NCBI GenBank assembly: GCA_002309335.1
Contig: DBXH01000034.1
Coordinates: 1-54,992 of the forward strand
Length of the DNA stretch: 54,992 nucleotides
Direction: 5' to 3'
DNA from: Bacteroidales bacterium UBA1217
GTDB taxonomy: Bacteria; Bacteroidota; Bacteroidia; Bacteroidales; P3
This document shows positions 8,718-17,324 of this stretch, piece by piece (position 1 is the first letter of the stretch; the number at the start of each line of letters is the position of its first letter). The translations under genes and the position numbers were made by a program. A model generated the notes under the pieces. It searched no databases and was not told the DNA's origin. It saw only the letters and a list, made by a program, of their open reading frames with translations.

Positions 8718-9771
8718 TATTCATTCCCATCATTCTGAAGAACAATTTCGGGAATGCCTTCTCGCGGTTGCGTTTCAACATATTAATATACAGATGCGGA
8801 CGCTTCAAGATAGTCAGCTTGTGAGCCTCGACCAGCTCAATAAGCGTGCCGTCGGGATCTTCAACGTATGTGAAATGACCGCTCGCCTCGCCCATCTCGA
8901 AATGCTCGTCACCCTTGCAGCTGTCAACCGTGAACGGGAATCCCAATGCGTTGCAATGCTTCTCCAATGCGCGCATATTGGTCACATCAAAGCATATCTG
9001 GATAAATCCCGGATCGCCCCAGTAGCGGCCTTCATAAATCTTGCGAGGAGTGCGGTCGAGGGCCTGCACCAACTCGATAGTACTTTGCCCAAACAGAGGC
9101 ACAAAAGCACCCTTGCGCTCCCTGCTGCTGCCAAGCAACACACGACGGTAACGCTCCGAGCCTCCAGCCATATACGACAGATCGTCGAACACACCTGTCT
9201 CATCGTAAATCACCTTGTCATAGCCAAGCACATCGCGGTACAGCGGAATGGTTCTGTCGATATCCGTACATCCCGTCATCGCACCAACGATGCCGCCGCT
9301 CAGACGTTTCTGCTCTATGAAGACATACTTGTCCTCTACCACCTGGAAATAATTGCCCCAAGGGTCTTCAACCACAAAACTCGGTCGTCCATCGGGCATC
9401 TTGCTCACAGGACTCACTTTCTCATATTTCGAAAGCAACTCGTTGTGGAATGCCTCCACGTCGCGGCTCTTGATTTTGGCTGCAAAAATGCCCAAATCAC
9501 CCACCTGCACACGAAAATCGACCGGATGGGGCTTGCGTTCGCTATATTGCCAAATCTCAAAACCACCGCCGCCTTGCAGATTAACGGCTATACATGCGTG
9601 ACGTTTCTGAGCCTTTCCTCCAGTATAGGGAAGCATACGCTCAGCAACAGTATCGTCCTCAAGGATGCGGACATCCATCTGGAACATATCAATATACCAG
9701 CGCCAAGATGCTTGGAAATCAACACATCCCACGCCGACCTGTTGTATACCGGATACAAAAAAATCTTCCAT
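8710..9771 (-). CDS. Two-domain VOC (glyoxalase/dioxygenase-fold) protein
   Basis: This 353-residue protein contains two vicinal-oxygen-chelate modules, roughly 7-150 and 165-320. The first ends in VEDPWGNYFQVVED and the second in VEDPDGTLIELVEAH, the usual metal-ligand ends of VOC halves. The two-module, single-chain layout is like 4-hydroxyphenylpyruvate dioxygenase or extradiol dioxygenases, but I see no sequence that fixes the substrate. Epimerase or lyase activity is equally possible. It is the first gene of the Hdr-like operon and is separated from the next gene by only 21 nt, so its product or substrate probably belongs to the same pathway. Start ATG 9771 is preceded by an AT-rich palindrome. 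Confidence 0.8.
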   Translation of the reverse strand: MEDFFVSGIQQVGVGCVDFQASWRWYIDMFQMDVRILEDDTVAERMLPYTGGKAQKRHACIAVNLQGGGGFEIWQYSERKPHPVDFRVQVGDLGIFAAKIKSRDVEAFHNELLSKYEKVSPVSKMPDGRPSFVVEDPWGNYFQVVEDKYVFIEQKRLSGGIVGAMTGCTDIDRTIPLYRDVLGYDKVIYDETGVFDDLSYMAGGSERYRRVLLGSSRERKGAFVPLFGQSTIELVQALDRTPRKIYEGRYWGDPGFIQICFDVTNMRALEKHCNALGFPFTVDSCKGDEHFEMGEASGHFTYVEDPDGTLIELVEAHKLTILKRPHLYINMLKRNREKAFPKLFFRMMGMNKV

Positions 9772-9779
9772 TTCTCTAT

Positions 9780-9796
9780 AATTATTCAGAATAATT
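9780..9796. promoter_or_regulatory. AT-rich palindrome upstream of the VOC/Hdr operon
   Basis: AATTATT-CAG-AATAATT is a perfect 7-bp inverted repeat, 8 nt upstream of the first start codon of the Hdr-like operon. It could be an operator or a 5'-UTR hairpin. AT-rich palindromes also occur by chance, so confidence is low. The rest of the 166-nt spacer (9772-9937) shows no clear promoter match. Confidence 0.25.
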
Positions 9797-9937
9797 GTCC
9801 TTTAAACGGCACTTTTTCCAAAAAATTATATTTCAGTGTGTTAAAAAGAAAAGAAAACTCTTGTCATTTGTTAGGTTTTCCGGAAGATTCTATCCCAAAG
9901 CTATCTCAACGCTATCTTTAAGCATAATTTTGCAACA

Positions 9938-11269
9938 TTATCGCTGCACAGCTTTGTAGGTGAGGAAAAGACCGATGGGAAGCATCACGAAAGTGGAAAT
10001 CCACATACCAATGGTGCCGATAGCGCCCTCGCGCACAGCTTTCTCGGCAATCATTCCGATCACATAGTAGAGCACAAAGAAGACAACCGACGCCACCAGA
10101 GGAACGCCCAAGCCGCCCTTGCGTACAAGGGAACCGAACGGAGCGCCGACAAGGAACAGCACGATACAAGCAACGCTTAGCGTGAATTTGCGGTGCCACT
10201 CGATATAATGGCGGTTGATATACTCCGTCTGCGATGTGATAATCTGTTCGTTGACGCGAATGTCGCTCAGACAGCGCTCAGCGCGGGCAATGGCCTCCGT
10301 ATAAACGCGCGTTTTCTGATTGTGCTGCAGCGAAGCGCACAGCGACTTGATATCCAACCGAGCAACGGTGTCGCTCTTCTTTGCATCGAGGGCAAAAGCA
10401 ACATTGGCAATCTGCTGCCTTACATTCTCTTCGCGTTGCTCCTTAAGGCGGACAATGTTAGAGTCAAGCTGGTCGGTGTTCATCATCTGATAACCGCCTT
10501 GGAAAATACTCTCATCGGATTTGTCGAAGGCAAAGTCCGACAAGTCGAACGTTATCCTGTTAGTGTCGAAAAAGATACGCGTGAAAGGCTTGGATTCAGG
10601 GCTTGCATCATTGGCGGTTTCGCTGTAGGAGCACCCGTTAAAGAGGGTGAAGAGCATATACCGCTCATCTGGAGTTGTCTGCATCGTGCCATCTTGCGCC
10701 ACAACAACATCCGGCTGACTGGAAGAACTGCGATGGTCGTAGACGGTAATATCGTGAAGCGTTTTGCCGTCGGCATCCTTCTCGTTGACACGAATCACAA
10801 AGCCGTCAATTTCCGAATAGTACTCGCCAGGACGTATGTTAAGCGCAGGCTTCTTGCGGGTAATGTCGTAGAGTGTGGTTCGGTATTTGAGCACCGCCGA
10901 GGGCATCACATAGTCAGCAAACATAAACGCCACAACGGTCATTACCACCACAATAACGCCCATCGGCATCATAGAGCGCCACAGCGGGATGCCACCGCTC
11001 TTGATGGCAACCAGCTCATAGTGCTCGCCCATATTACCCATAGTCATTATCGAGGCAAAAAGCACCGCTATAGGCATTGCCATCGGCACAAATGTGGCGG
11101 AAGCATCCATCAAAAGCTCAAGGATGATGCCTATCGAAAGTCCCTTGCCGGCAATGTCGTCGACATATTTCCAAATAAACTGCATAAGCAGGACGAACAC
11201 AGCCACAACGAATGTAAGCACCAAAGGCCCCACAAACGACTTAATGACTAATTTATCCAGCTTTTTCAT
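9938..11269 (-). CDS. LptF/LptG-family permease (lipopolysaccharide export)
   Basis: This 443-residue protein has the YjgP/YjgQ family topology: three membrane helices at the N-terminus (about 13-32, 50-75, 98-120), a large periplasmic region from about 130 to 340, and three helices at the C-terminus (about 355-440). The N-terminal KLDKLVIKSFVGPLVLTF and the segment GEHYELVAIKSGGIPLWR are family hallmarks; the latter lies in the loop contacting the ATPase. LptF and LptG form the inner-membrane channel, with ATPase LptB, that drives LPS toward the outer membrane. F and G cannot be told apart safely here. It lies 12 nt after rseP in the same direction, forming an envelope-biogenesis cluster. 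Confidence 0.92.
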   Translation of the reverse strand: MKKLDKLVIKSFVGPLVLTFVVAVFVLLMQFIWKYVDDIAGKGLSIGIILELLMDASATFVPMAMPIAVLFASIMTMGNMGEHYELVAIKSGGIPLWRSMMPMGVIVVVMTVVAFMFADYVMPSAVLKYRTTLYDITRKKPALNIRPGEYYSEIDGFVIRVNEKDADGKTLHDITVYDHRSSSSQPDVVVAQDGTMQTTPDERYMLFTLFNGCSYSETANDASPESKPFTRIFFDTNRITFDLSDFAFDKSDESIFQGGYQMMNTDQLDSNIVRLKEQREENVRQQIANVAFALDAKKSDTVARLDIKSLCASLQHNQKTRVYTEAIARAERCLSDIRVNEQIITSQTEYINRHYIEWHRKFTLSVACIVLFLVGAPFGSLVRKGGLGVPLVASVVFFVLYYVIGMIAEKAVREGAIGTIGMWISTFVMLPIGLFLTYKAVQR

Positions 11270-11281
11270 CGCAAACTCAGG

Positions 11282-12736
11282 TTATTTGAAGATACGCAGG
11301 ATGTCGTTACCATTGGCAACGATGAGCAGCAGCAGCAACAGCGCCATACCTATTGTTTGAGCCACTTCAAGGAATTTCTCGCTGGGTTTGCGTCGCGTCA
11401 CCATCTCCCAAAGGGTGAAAAGTATGTGACCGCCGTCAAGTCCCGGAATGGGAATTACGTTCATAAAGGCCAGAATGACCGCGAGGAAAGCTGTGATGTT
11501 CCAGAACGAATACCAATCCCACTCGTCAGGGAAGAGTCCGCCGAGCGTGCCGAATCCACCAAGACCCTTGTAGCCGTCCTTTGTGAAAAGTATGCGCAGC
11601 GAACGGGCGTAGGTAGTCAGCTGGTTCCAACCATAGGAGATGCCCACGGGGATGGCCTCAAAGAAACCATATTCGTTATGAGTACATTTGTAAATCTTCT
11701 TTGGATCTTTGAGATAGGCGCCAATCTTGCCGTTATCCACCACCACCGGAAGCGAGTCGTAGACGCCGGCGCGATAAAATCCCAGCATAATGGTGTCGTT
11801 CTGATGCTCTTTAAGTGCCAAGGATATTTCGCTGAAGCTAGGCATCTTCTCGCCGTTGATGCTTACAATGCTGTCGCCAATCTGGATGCCTGCACGTTTG
11901 GCTCGCGAGCCGGGAGTGAAGTCTTTGACCACAAACGGAGTGCGCGCCTCAAAGAGAAGATTTGTGTCGCGCGGGTCGAGCTTTGTAAGAAGGTCGTAGC
12001 TCAACGCTATATCGACCATAACCGCCGTATCGCGCTCAACAATATCAAAATCGACTGCAGTTGAGTCGTAATATATGGTATCTGCTATCGTCTGCTGACG
12101 CAACACGGAGACAATTTTAGGATTATCTAGCAGGAGTTTGTGCTGGGTTTTGACGATGTCAGTCATCTCCTCGCCGTCGATAGCATAAATGATATCGCCG
12201 TTCTGGAAACCCTCTTCCAACAGGAGTTCGTGATAGTTGTAACCCAGAGTAACGTTGCGCAATGGCAGTTCGTCCTTGCCCCAATGGGCAAAAATGCATG
12301 TGTATATGAGCAGAGCGGATATGAAGTTTACCAGCACGCCGCCGCTGATAATACATAGTCGCTGCCAAGCCTTTTTGGAGCGGTACTCCCAAGGCTGCGG
12401 CTCACTCTCGAGGTCGTCCTTGCCTTTGGTTTCGTCGATCATTCCGGCAATGTCGCAATATCCGCCAAGCGGTATCCAACCGATACCCCAAAGGGTATTA
12501 TCTTGATCCTCTGGCTTCAGATTTTTCTCATTCCACTCTTCGGGAGTGGTGGCATTGAAGAAAAGGAAATGCCATTTGCCATTAAATTTCTTGGCTTTGA
12601 GGATAGAGAACTTCCAGTTAAAGAAGAGATAGAAACGCCTTACGCGGGTTTTGAACAGACGGGCAAAAAGGAAATGCCCGAACTCGTGAGTGATGACTAA
12701 AAGCGAAAGGCTAAGTAAAAGAGCAAATACTTTCAT
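11282..12736 (-). CDS. rseP: RseP-family site-2 intramembrane zinc protease
   Basis: This 484-residue protein has the zinc-site motif HEFGH at residues 17-21 and the second-site motif NVIPIPGLDGGH near the C-terminus. Two PDZ-like modules lie between them, including TPGSRAKRAGIQIGDSIVSI. A longer insert after the first helix, with WNEKNLKPEDQ and GIGWIPLGGYC, is usual in Bacteroidota RseP. The enzyme cleaves transmembrane anti-sigma factors and signal-peptide remnants within the membrane. It sits between dxr and the LptF/G permease. The presence of a membrane-anchored sigma factor elsewhere in this window (20292-22685) makes it a possible processing protease; that link is speculation. Confidence 0.95.
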   Translation of the reverse strand: MKVFALLLSLSLLVITHEFGHFLFARLFKTRVRRFYLFFNWKFSILKAKKFNGKWHFLFFNATTPEEWNEKNLKPEDQDNTLWGIGWIPLGGYCDIAGMIDETKGKDDLESEPQPWEYRSKKAWQRLCIISGGVLVNFISALLIYTCIFAHWGKDELPLRNVTLGYNYHELLLEEGFQNGDIIYAIDGEEMTDIVKTQHKLLLDNPKIVSVLRQQTIADTIYYDSTAVDFDIVERDTAVMVDIALSYDLLTKLDPRDTNLLFEARTPFVVKDFTPGSRAKRAGIQIGDSIVSINGEKMPSFSEISLALKEHQNDTIMLGFYRAGVYDSLPVVVDNGKIGAYLKDPKKIYKCTHNEYGFFEAIPVGISYGWNQLTTYARSLRILFTKDGYKGLGGFGTLGGLFPDEWDWYSFWNITAFLAVILAFMNVIPIPGLDGGHILFTLWEMVTRRKPSEKFLEVAQTIGMALLLLLLIVANGNDILRIFK

Positions 12737-12760
12737 TATTTACTATAAATGTTTACAATT

Positions 12761-13909
12761 TTAAAATGAATCACAAATCTCTCTTGTTTCATTATCGCAT
12801 TCAAAGAGCTCGTCAAGCGTGGGACGGGTGATAAAAGTGGCTGTCTCCATCGCTTTGCTCACAAAATCAGGAATATCTATAAAACGTAATTTGCCGTCAA
12901 TGAATCGCTGAACAGCAACCTCGTTGGCGGCATTCATAACGCAAGGTATGTTCCCTCCCCGCTCTATAGCGCTGAATGCTAACGGCAGGCAGCGAAACGT
13001 TTCGGTATCGGGTCGGAAAAATGTCAATTCGGGATGTTCCCAGAAACTGAATCGCGGAATGTTGCTTTCGATACGGTGCGGATAAGAAAGGGCATATTGT
13101 ATCGGTGTCTCCATCGTGGGCGTTCCGATTTGGGCTTTTATGGAACCGTCCTCAAATTGCACCATCGAGTGGACAATGCTCTGCGGATGGACGAGCACTT
13201 CGATCTTTTCGGGCGAGACATTAAACAGCCATTTCGCCTCAATCACCTCCAAGCCTTTGTTCATCAAACTTGCTGAGTCGATAGTTACCTTACGACCCAT
13301 ATTCCAGTTGGGATGCCTCAGTACCTCGGCCAATGTCACATTCTCTATCTGCTCACGCTTGCGACCGAACAGCGGACCTCCCGAAGCAGTAAGCAGTATC
13401 TTGTCAATCTTGTTCTGCAACTCGCCCTGTAGGGTTTGGAATATAGCTGAATGTTCAGAGTCCACCGGCAAGATGGCTACGCCGTTTTTGCGAGCCTCGG
13501 AGGTGACAATATCACCTGCCACAACCATGGTTTCTTTGTTGGCAAGGGCGATAGTCTTTTTTGCCCTGATAGCGCGCAGCGTAGGCCTTAATCCTGCAAA
13601 ACCGACTATGGCGGCAACAACAATGTCGACACAATCCATTTCGACGGCGTCACATACCGACTCTATGCCGGCAAAAACCTTTGTGTCGGTATCTTTCAGC
13701 GCCTCACTAACTTCAACGTACTTGTTTTTGTCGGCTATAACAACCATATTTGGGCGAAACTCAAGCGCCTGTTTTACCAGCAACTCAGCGTTGCCGCCAG
13801 CTACCAATACCTCGGGCTCAAACAAGTCGGGATGACGGCGTACAACATTCAACGTCTGCGTCCCTATTGAACCCGTCGAACCCAATATGGCTATATGTCT
13901 CTTGCTCAT
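12761..13909 (-). CDS. dxr: 1-deoxy-D-xylulose 5-phosphate reductoisomerase
   Basis: This 382-residue protein is full-length Dxr (IspC). The N-terminal NADPH-binding motif is ILGSTGSIGTQTLNVVRR, and the catalytic region has the metal-binding DSEHSAIFQ. The hinge and substrate loop keep SASLMNKGLE and the segment VHPQSIVHSMV. The enzyme converts DXP to MEP, the committed step of non-mevalonate isoprenoid synthesis, and is the fosmidomycin target. Its ATG overlaps the stop of the upstream membrane-protein gene by 4 nt (ATGA), so translation is probably coupled. Order with rseP and the LPS permease is compact, suggesting one operon. Confidence 0.97.
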   Translation of the reverse strand: MSKRHIAILGSTGSIGTQTLNVVRRHPDLFEPEVLVAGGNAELLVKQALEFRPNMVVIADKNKYVEVSEALKDTDTKVFAGIESVCDAVEMDCVDIVVAAIVGFAGLRPTLRAIRAKKTIALANKETMVVAGDIVTSEARKNGVAILPVDSEHSAIFQTLQGELQNKIDKILLTASGGPLFGRKREQIENVTLAEVLRHPNWNMGRKVTIDSASLMNKGLEVIEAKWLFNVSPEKIEVLVHPQSIVHSMVQFEDGSIKAQIGTPTMETPIQYALSYPHRIESNIPRFSFWEHPELTFFRPDTETFRCLPLAFSAIERGGNIPCVMNAANEVAVQRFIDGKLRFIDIPDFVSKAMETATFITRPTLDELFECDNETREICDSF

Positions 13910-14427
13910 TTTTTATGTTCCCTCCTTTCAACCTCTTCGCGCAAAAGGCTGTCGGCCTTCGAACGCACATACGGAGTCGGCTGCACTTTAGCGCTGTCCT
14001 GCTTCTTTACCTCTGCCTTATGGCGCTCGGCGGGATCTTTGCCCAGCATTATATCCTGAATATCCGCCAACATCTCCTCCTGCGCCTTAAGTTCCATCTC
14101 CAATGAGTCAATAACTCTTGCGTTCTCGAATGTTTGCTCGGTCATCCTGGTGTTCGAATAGCCCGGTATCAATTCTCTCAGCGGAGTGAACGCCAGCAGC
14201 AATGCCGTAAGGAAAACCAAAACAAGCGACGTAATACCCAAAAAGACAAAGATGTTGATGCCTGACAGTTGGAACGATATCTTCTCCTTGTAGGTGTCGG
14301 TGTCCAGCACAACAAAGCGATGCTTGTGTTTCACAAGGTCGCCTATCACGTGCCGACCGTTCCACAGGCGGACAAAGAATCTTTTTATCCGCCCAAAGAA
14401 GCCCGATATACGTTCCTTTATACTCAT
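13906..14427 (-). CDS. M23-type membrane protein lacking its peptidase domain (173 aa)
   Basis: This 173-residue protein has a basic cytoplasmic N-terminus, one membrane helix (about 57-80) and a short extracytoplasmic region. The stretch KHRFVVLDTDTYKEKISF followed by FTPLRELIPGYSN and a predicted coiled coil (VIDSLEMELKAQEEMLADIQ) closely resembles the N-terminal half of Bacteroidota M23 metallopeptidases that normally continue for about 120 residues into a LytM domain. Here the chain ends in SKADSLLREEVERREHKK, with no HxxxD or HxH motif. It overlaps dxr by 4 nt, leaving no room for the peptidase. It may be a natural short paralogue or a truncated gene. Recognition rests on memory of the family. 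Confidence 0.7.
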   Translation of the reverse strand: MSIKERISGFFGRIKRFFVRLWNGRHVIGDLVKHKHRFVVLDTDTYKEKISFQLSGINIFVFLGITSLVLVFLTALLLAFTPLRELIPGYSNTRMTEQTFENARVIDSLEMELKAQEEMLADIQDIMLGKDPAERHKAEVKKQDSAKVQPTPYVRSKADSLLREEVERREHKK

Positions 14428-14433
14428 ATTATT

Positions 14434-14473
14434 AAAAAAGGCGGTGCCTCGATTGTCTCACCTCCGCACCGCC
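14434..14473 (-). terminator. Rho-independent terminator after the ppiD-like gene
   Basis: On the minus strand an 8-bp perfect stem (GGCGGTGC / GCACCGCC) with an 18-nt loop is followed by TTTTTT. It lies 23 nt after the ppiD-like stop codon and just before the next gene's ATG (14427), separating the two transcription units or acting as an attenuator. Confidence 0.85.
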
Positions 14474-14496
14474 TCGTTTATCTATCAAATGATTTA

Positions 14497-16626
14497 TTAT
14501 AGATACAGAAGTCTATTGTCGACAATCTTTATACGGCTCTGAAGCACGGGAATGATGTAGTTAAGACCGTTCATTCCTGCGTTCTCATATCTCTGACGTA
14601 TGCTCTCGGTGTCGGTTGCCTCTCCCTGAGTGTTGTTGTCTACGCTGATAACATAGACACCGCTGGCACCCTGCACAGGTCCGATAATTCCAGTATCTTT
14701 CTTTGCGGCGATAGCCGATACTGCCTTAGGCTCCATACCGTTGCGACCAAAATAATCGCCAAACTTAAGACCGGTGATGGTATCAACCGTAACGTTCATC
14801 GAGAGAGCGATGGAGTTGATGTCGTTCTTGCCCTTCATAGCTTCCTCGGCTTTGGCAGCGAGCTGCTCACCAAGTTTCTCGAGGCGTAAACGGTTCTCAA
14901 TGATAGGACGAGCTTGGTCAAGAGTCAAGTTATTGGGAACATAAACCTCACGAAGACCGCAAACAATGTAGCTGTAGTCAGAGTTGTAGATTTCACCGCT
15001 CACAGCACCTGAAACAGTCTTGGAGTTGAATGCCCAGCGGACAGCGTCGCGGGTGTTGGGGAAACCGGTCAGCGAGTCACTCATCGAGATAAGCAGTGCA
15101 CTACGCATCTGAATATTCTGCGACTGAGCGCCCTCTATCATTGCCTGGCAAGTAGAGAACTGACTTGCAAACTGGTTGGCGCGGTCGCGGATGTCGCGCT
15201 CGGTGTCGCTGCTAGGAGTGATGATCTTCTGTGCCAAAGCCACACGGTATTTCATCTTTGCAGCGCTCTTGCCGGTAACCTTTACAATAAAGTAACCAGC
15301 ATTGTTGGGAAGTTCCTTGTCAAAGACATCACCAACATTGTGATGGACGATATCTTCGTTCAGGATGCCATAATTACCGTCAAGTTGCCAATCCTGGTCG
15401 CCGCCGCGGGTGGTATCGATCGAGAAAGCTTTTACAGCAGCCTCAAAAGGCATACCTGCCTTGATGCTGGCCATAGCGCTGTCGCGCAGATGGGCGGCTT
15501 GCTCGGGAGTGCGGGTGATGCTCTGATGATAGTTCTGCGAAGGAATAAGAATCATTGAAACACGAAGGCTGTCGGGACGCATTTCAGTGTTAAGAACCTT
15601 ACCCATCACATATTCACCGTATGTGTGGCGGTTGTAGCCGTCTTTGGTAAGAGCGGGTATAATCATAGGAACAATCTCGGAACCAGCGTGCGAACCCTTG
15701 ATGATGGAATCGAGCGGAGCTGCGAAAATGTCACTGCTGACATAAACGGAGTCATAGCCGCCGTGCATATTCACAAAGTCGATATAACTGCCTTCGTCGA
15801 GGGTCTTCATCTCGTTCCACCAGCTGTTGACTTCGGTCTGGATTTCCATCATATCGTTCTGCGAAGGCTGAGCGGTGAAGACAGCATATGCCACCTCACG
15901 CTGCTCACGGGTGTCCATACGGAACATATCGCGGTTCAACTCTTTCTTGTGAGTGTCAAAATATTTCTGATAGTCGGCATCTGTCAGTTCTATCTCAGCA
16001 TTGTCTGCCTGCGAATAAAGCAAACCTGCAACGCGGACGTCCGACTGCTTGGCGCTCATCTCGGCAATCTTGTTGGCAATGGCGCTAGGCATATACATAC
16101 CATTCTGCAGCATTGCGATATACTTGGTTCTCTGACGGTCTTCGCGCACCTGCTCCTGATATTTGAGCCACTGCACTTTTGCCTCCATCGTGTCGGGCAT
16201 CTCGTCAATCTGACGTACATAGTTGCTGATACCCTGACGGTCGTAAACACCTGTCTGAGGATTGGTGAACTGCTGTTGCAACATCGGATGGATGAAACGG
16301 CCGACGTACATATCGCTGACCTCAGCATCAGTTACTACAACACCAAGAGCATTCATCTCTTTGTTGAGCAGACGCTCTTGAACAATCTCCTGCCATACGC
16401 TCTCTTTGAAAGCATAGTTGCTCGTTCCGCGCATCTGATAATCTGCCTCACGCTGAGCCAGACGAGCGTTGAAATAATCATAAGTCACCTCGTCACCGTC
16501 AAGTTTTGCAAACGCCTCTTGTTTACGGTTCTTTGTAAGGTCACCGATGATAAAGCAAACAATAGCAATACCCACAATAAGGACTGCTATCCACGAGTGT
16601 TTTCTGATATTTCCAATAATTCCCAT
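14497..16626 (-). CDS. PpiD-like SurA N-domain/peptidyl-prolyl isomerase
   Basis: This 709-residue protein starts with a short cytoplasmic tail and one membrane helix (about 12-29, WIAVLIVGIAIVCFIIGDL). A SurA_N-type chaperone region follows, and a parvulin-like domain lies around 355-460 (SLRVSMILIPSQN...GYFIVKVTG). A second weaker rotamase-like region sits near 580-690. This matches the PpiD class: membrane-tethered periplasmic folding factors that receive proteins emerging from SecYEG. Length is slightly above E. coli PpiD (623), as is common in Bacteroidota. A terminator follows the gene and a promoter-like element precedes it, so it looks monocistronic. Confidence 0.9.
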   Translation of the reverse strand: MGIIGNIRKHSWIAVLIVGIAIVCFIIGDLTKNRKQEAFAKLDGDEVTYDYFNARLAQREADYQMRGTSNYAFKESVWQEIVQERLLNKEMNALGVVVTDAEVSDMYVGRFIHPMLQQQFTNPQTGVYDRQGISNYVRQIDEMPDTMEAKVQWLKYQEQVREDRQRTKYIAMLQNGMYMPSAIANKIAEMSAKQSDVRVAGLLYSQADNAEIELTDADYQKYFDTHKKELNRDMFRMDTREQREVAYAVFTAQPSQNDMMEIQTEVNSWWNEMKTLDEGSYIDFVNMHGGYDSVYVSSDIFAAPLDSIIKGSHAGSEIVPMIIPALTKDGYNRHTYGEYVMGKVLNTEMRPDSLRVSMILIPSQNYHQSITRTPEQAAHLRDSAMASIKAGMPFEAAVKAFSIDTTRGGDQDWQLDGNYGILNEDIVHHNVGDVFDKELPNNAGYFIVKVTGKSAAKMKYRVALAQKIITPSSDTERDIRDRANQFASQFSTCQAMIEGAQSQNIQMRSALLISMSDSLTGFPNTRDAVRWAFNSKTVSGAVSGEIYNSDYSYIVCGLREVYVPNNLTLDQARPIIENRLRLEKLGEQLAAKAEEAMKGKNDINSIALSMNVTVDTITGLKFGDYFGRNGMEPKAVSAIAAKKDTGIIGPVQGASGVYVISVDNNTQGEATDTESIRQRYENAGMNGLNYIIPVLQSRIKIVDNRLLYL

Positions 16627-16691
16627 TGTTATTATTTAATTTTTATTATTTTCATATAAATTTTGAGCATTTCCTGCCTCAAATAAGTTTG

Positions 16692-16699
16692 CAAAAGTA
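16692..16699 (-). promoter_or_regulatory. Candidate -7 element for the ppiD-like gene
   Basis: Minus-strand TACTTTTG fits the Bacteroidota -7 consensus TAnnTTTG, about 65 nt upstream of the start. About 20 nt further upstream is only an approximate -33 box (TTGG). The surrounding spacer is very AT-rich. Confidence 0.5.
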
Positions 16700-16800
16700 C
16701 AAAGAAAAATCTGTCTGACCAATTTTTAAACAAAAACTTTTTTTTAAAATAATTTATTTTATTGAAAGACAAAATATTATTATTACCGAATAAATCGTCG

Positions 16801-17265
16801 TCACATACTGAAAATGAACGGCAAAAGGCATTCAACACCCTCAAATATCAGTATTTTGTCCTCCGAAAAATAACAAATCACTTGCAGTTTTTTACCTTGT
16901 CGTGTTTCCACTTCGGCCATCACTTGACGGCAGGCGCCGCAGGGACTTGCAGCAGTCAAAACTCCCTGCTGGTTGCGACCAACGATAGCCAACGTTTCAA
17001 TCACGCTGTCAGGATATTGCGATCCCGCAGCAAACAATGCGGTACGCTCGGCACAAAGTCCGCTGGGATAGGCTATATTCTCCTGATTGCTGCCTTTCAC
17101 TATCGTACCGTCGGCAAGCCTGAGCGCAGCGCCCACGTGGAAATTCGAATAAGGAGCGTATGCATTTTCTGTTGCCTCAATAGCGGCCTCCAGCAACTTC
17201 CTGTCCGACTCTGACAACTCCGACTTTTTACACTCTTGATAATGTATGGTTTGTGTCTTTTCCAT
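16801..17265 (-). CDS. cdd: Cytidine deaminase
   Basis: This 154-residue protein is a homotetrameric-type cytidine deaminase. It has the zinc-site and catalytic motif CAERTALF (the E is the proton shuttle) and the second zinc motif PCGACRQ. NAYAPYSNFHVGAAL is the standard substrate-binding N-terminal stretch. It hydrolytically deaminates cytidine and deoxycytidine to uridine and deoxyuridine in pyrimidine salvage. The N-terminus has about 20 extra residues before the core, with no sign of a signal peptide. It is divergently transcribed from dusB across a 59-nt spacer that carries the dusB promoter. Confidence 0.95.
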   Translation of the reverse strand: MEKTQTIHYQECKKSELSESDRKLLEAAIEATENAYAPYSNFHVGAALRLADGTIVKGSNQENIAYPSGLCAERTALFAAGSQYPDSVIETLAIVGRNQQGVLTAASPCGACRQVMAEVETRQGKKLQVICYFSEDKILIFEGVECLLPFIFSM

Positions 17266-17282
17266 CTTTTTTACTATCTTTG
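17250..17282 (+). promoter_or_regulatory. Bacteroidota-type promoter for dusB
   Basis: TTTG at 17250-17253 and TATCTTTG at 17275-17282 are separated by 21 nt, matching the TTTG-N19-21-TAnnTTTG consensus of the primary sigma factor. The dusB ATG lies 42 nt after the -7 element. The -33 box lies inside the first codons of the divergent cdd gene. Confidence 0.75.
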
Positions 17283-17324
17283 CAAATTATTTCTCATAAC
17301 GAAAAATACTGCAAAATATTGTAG

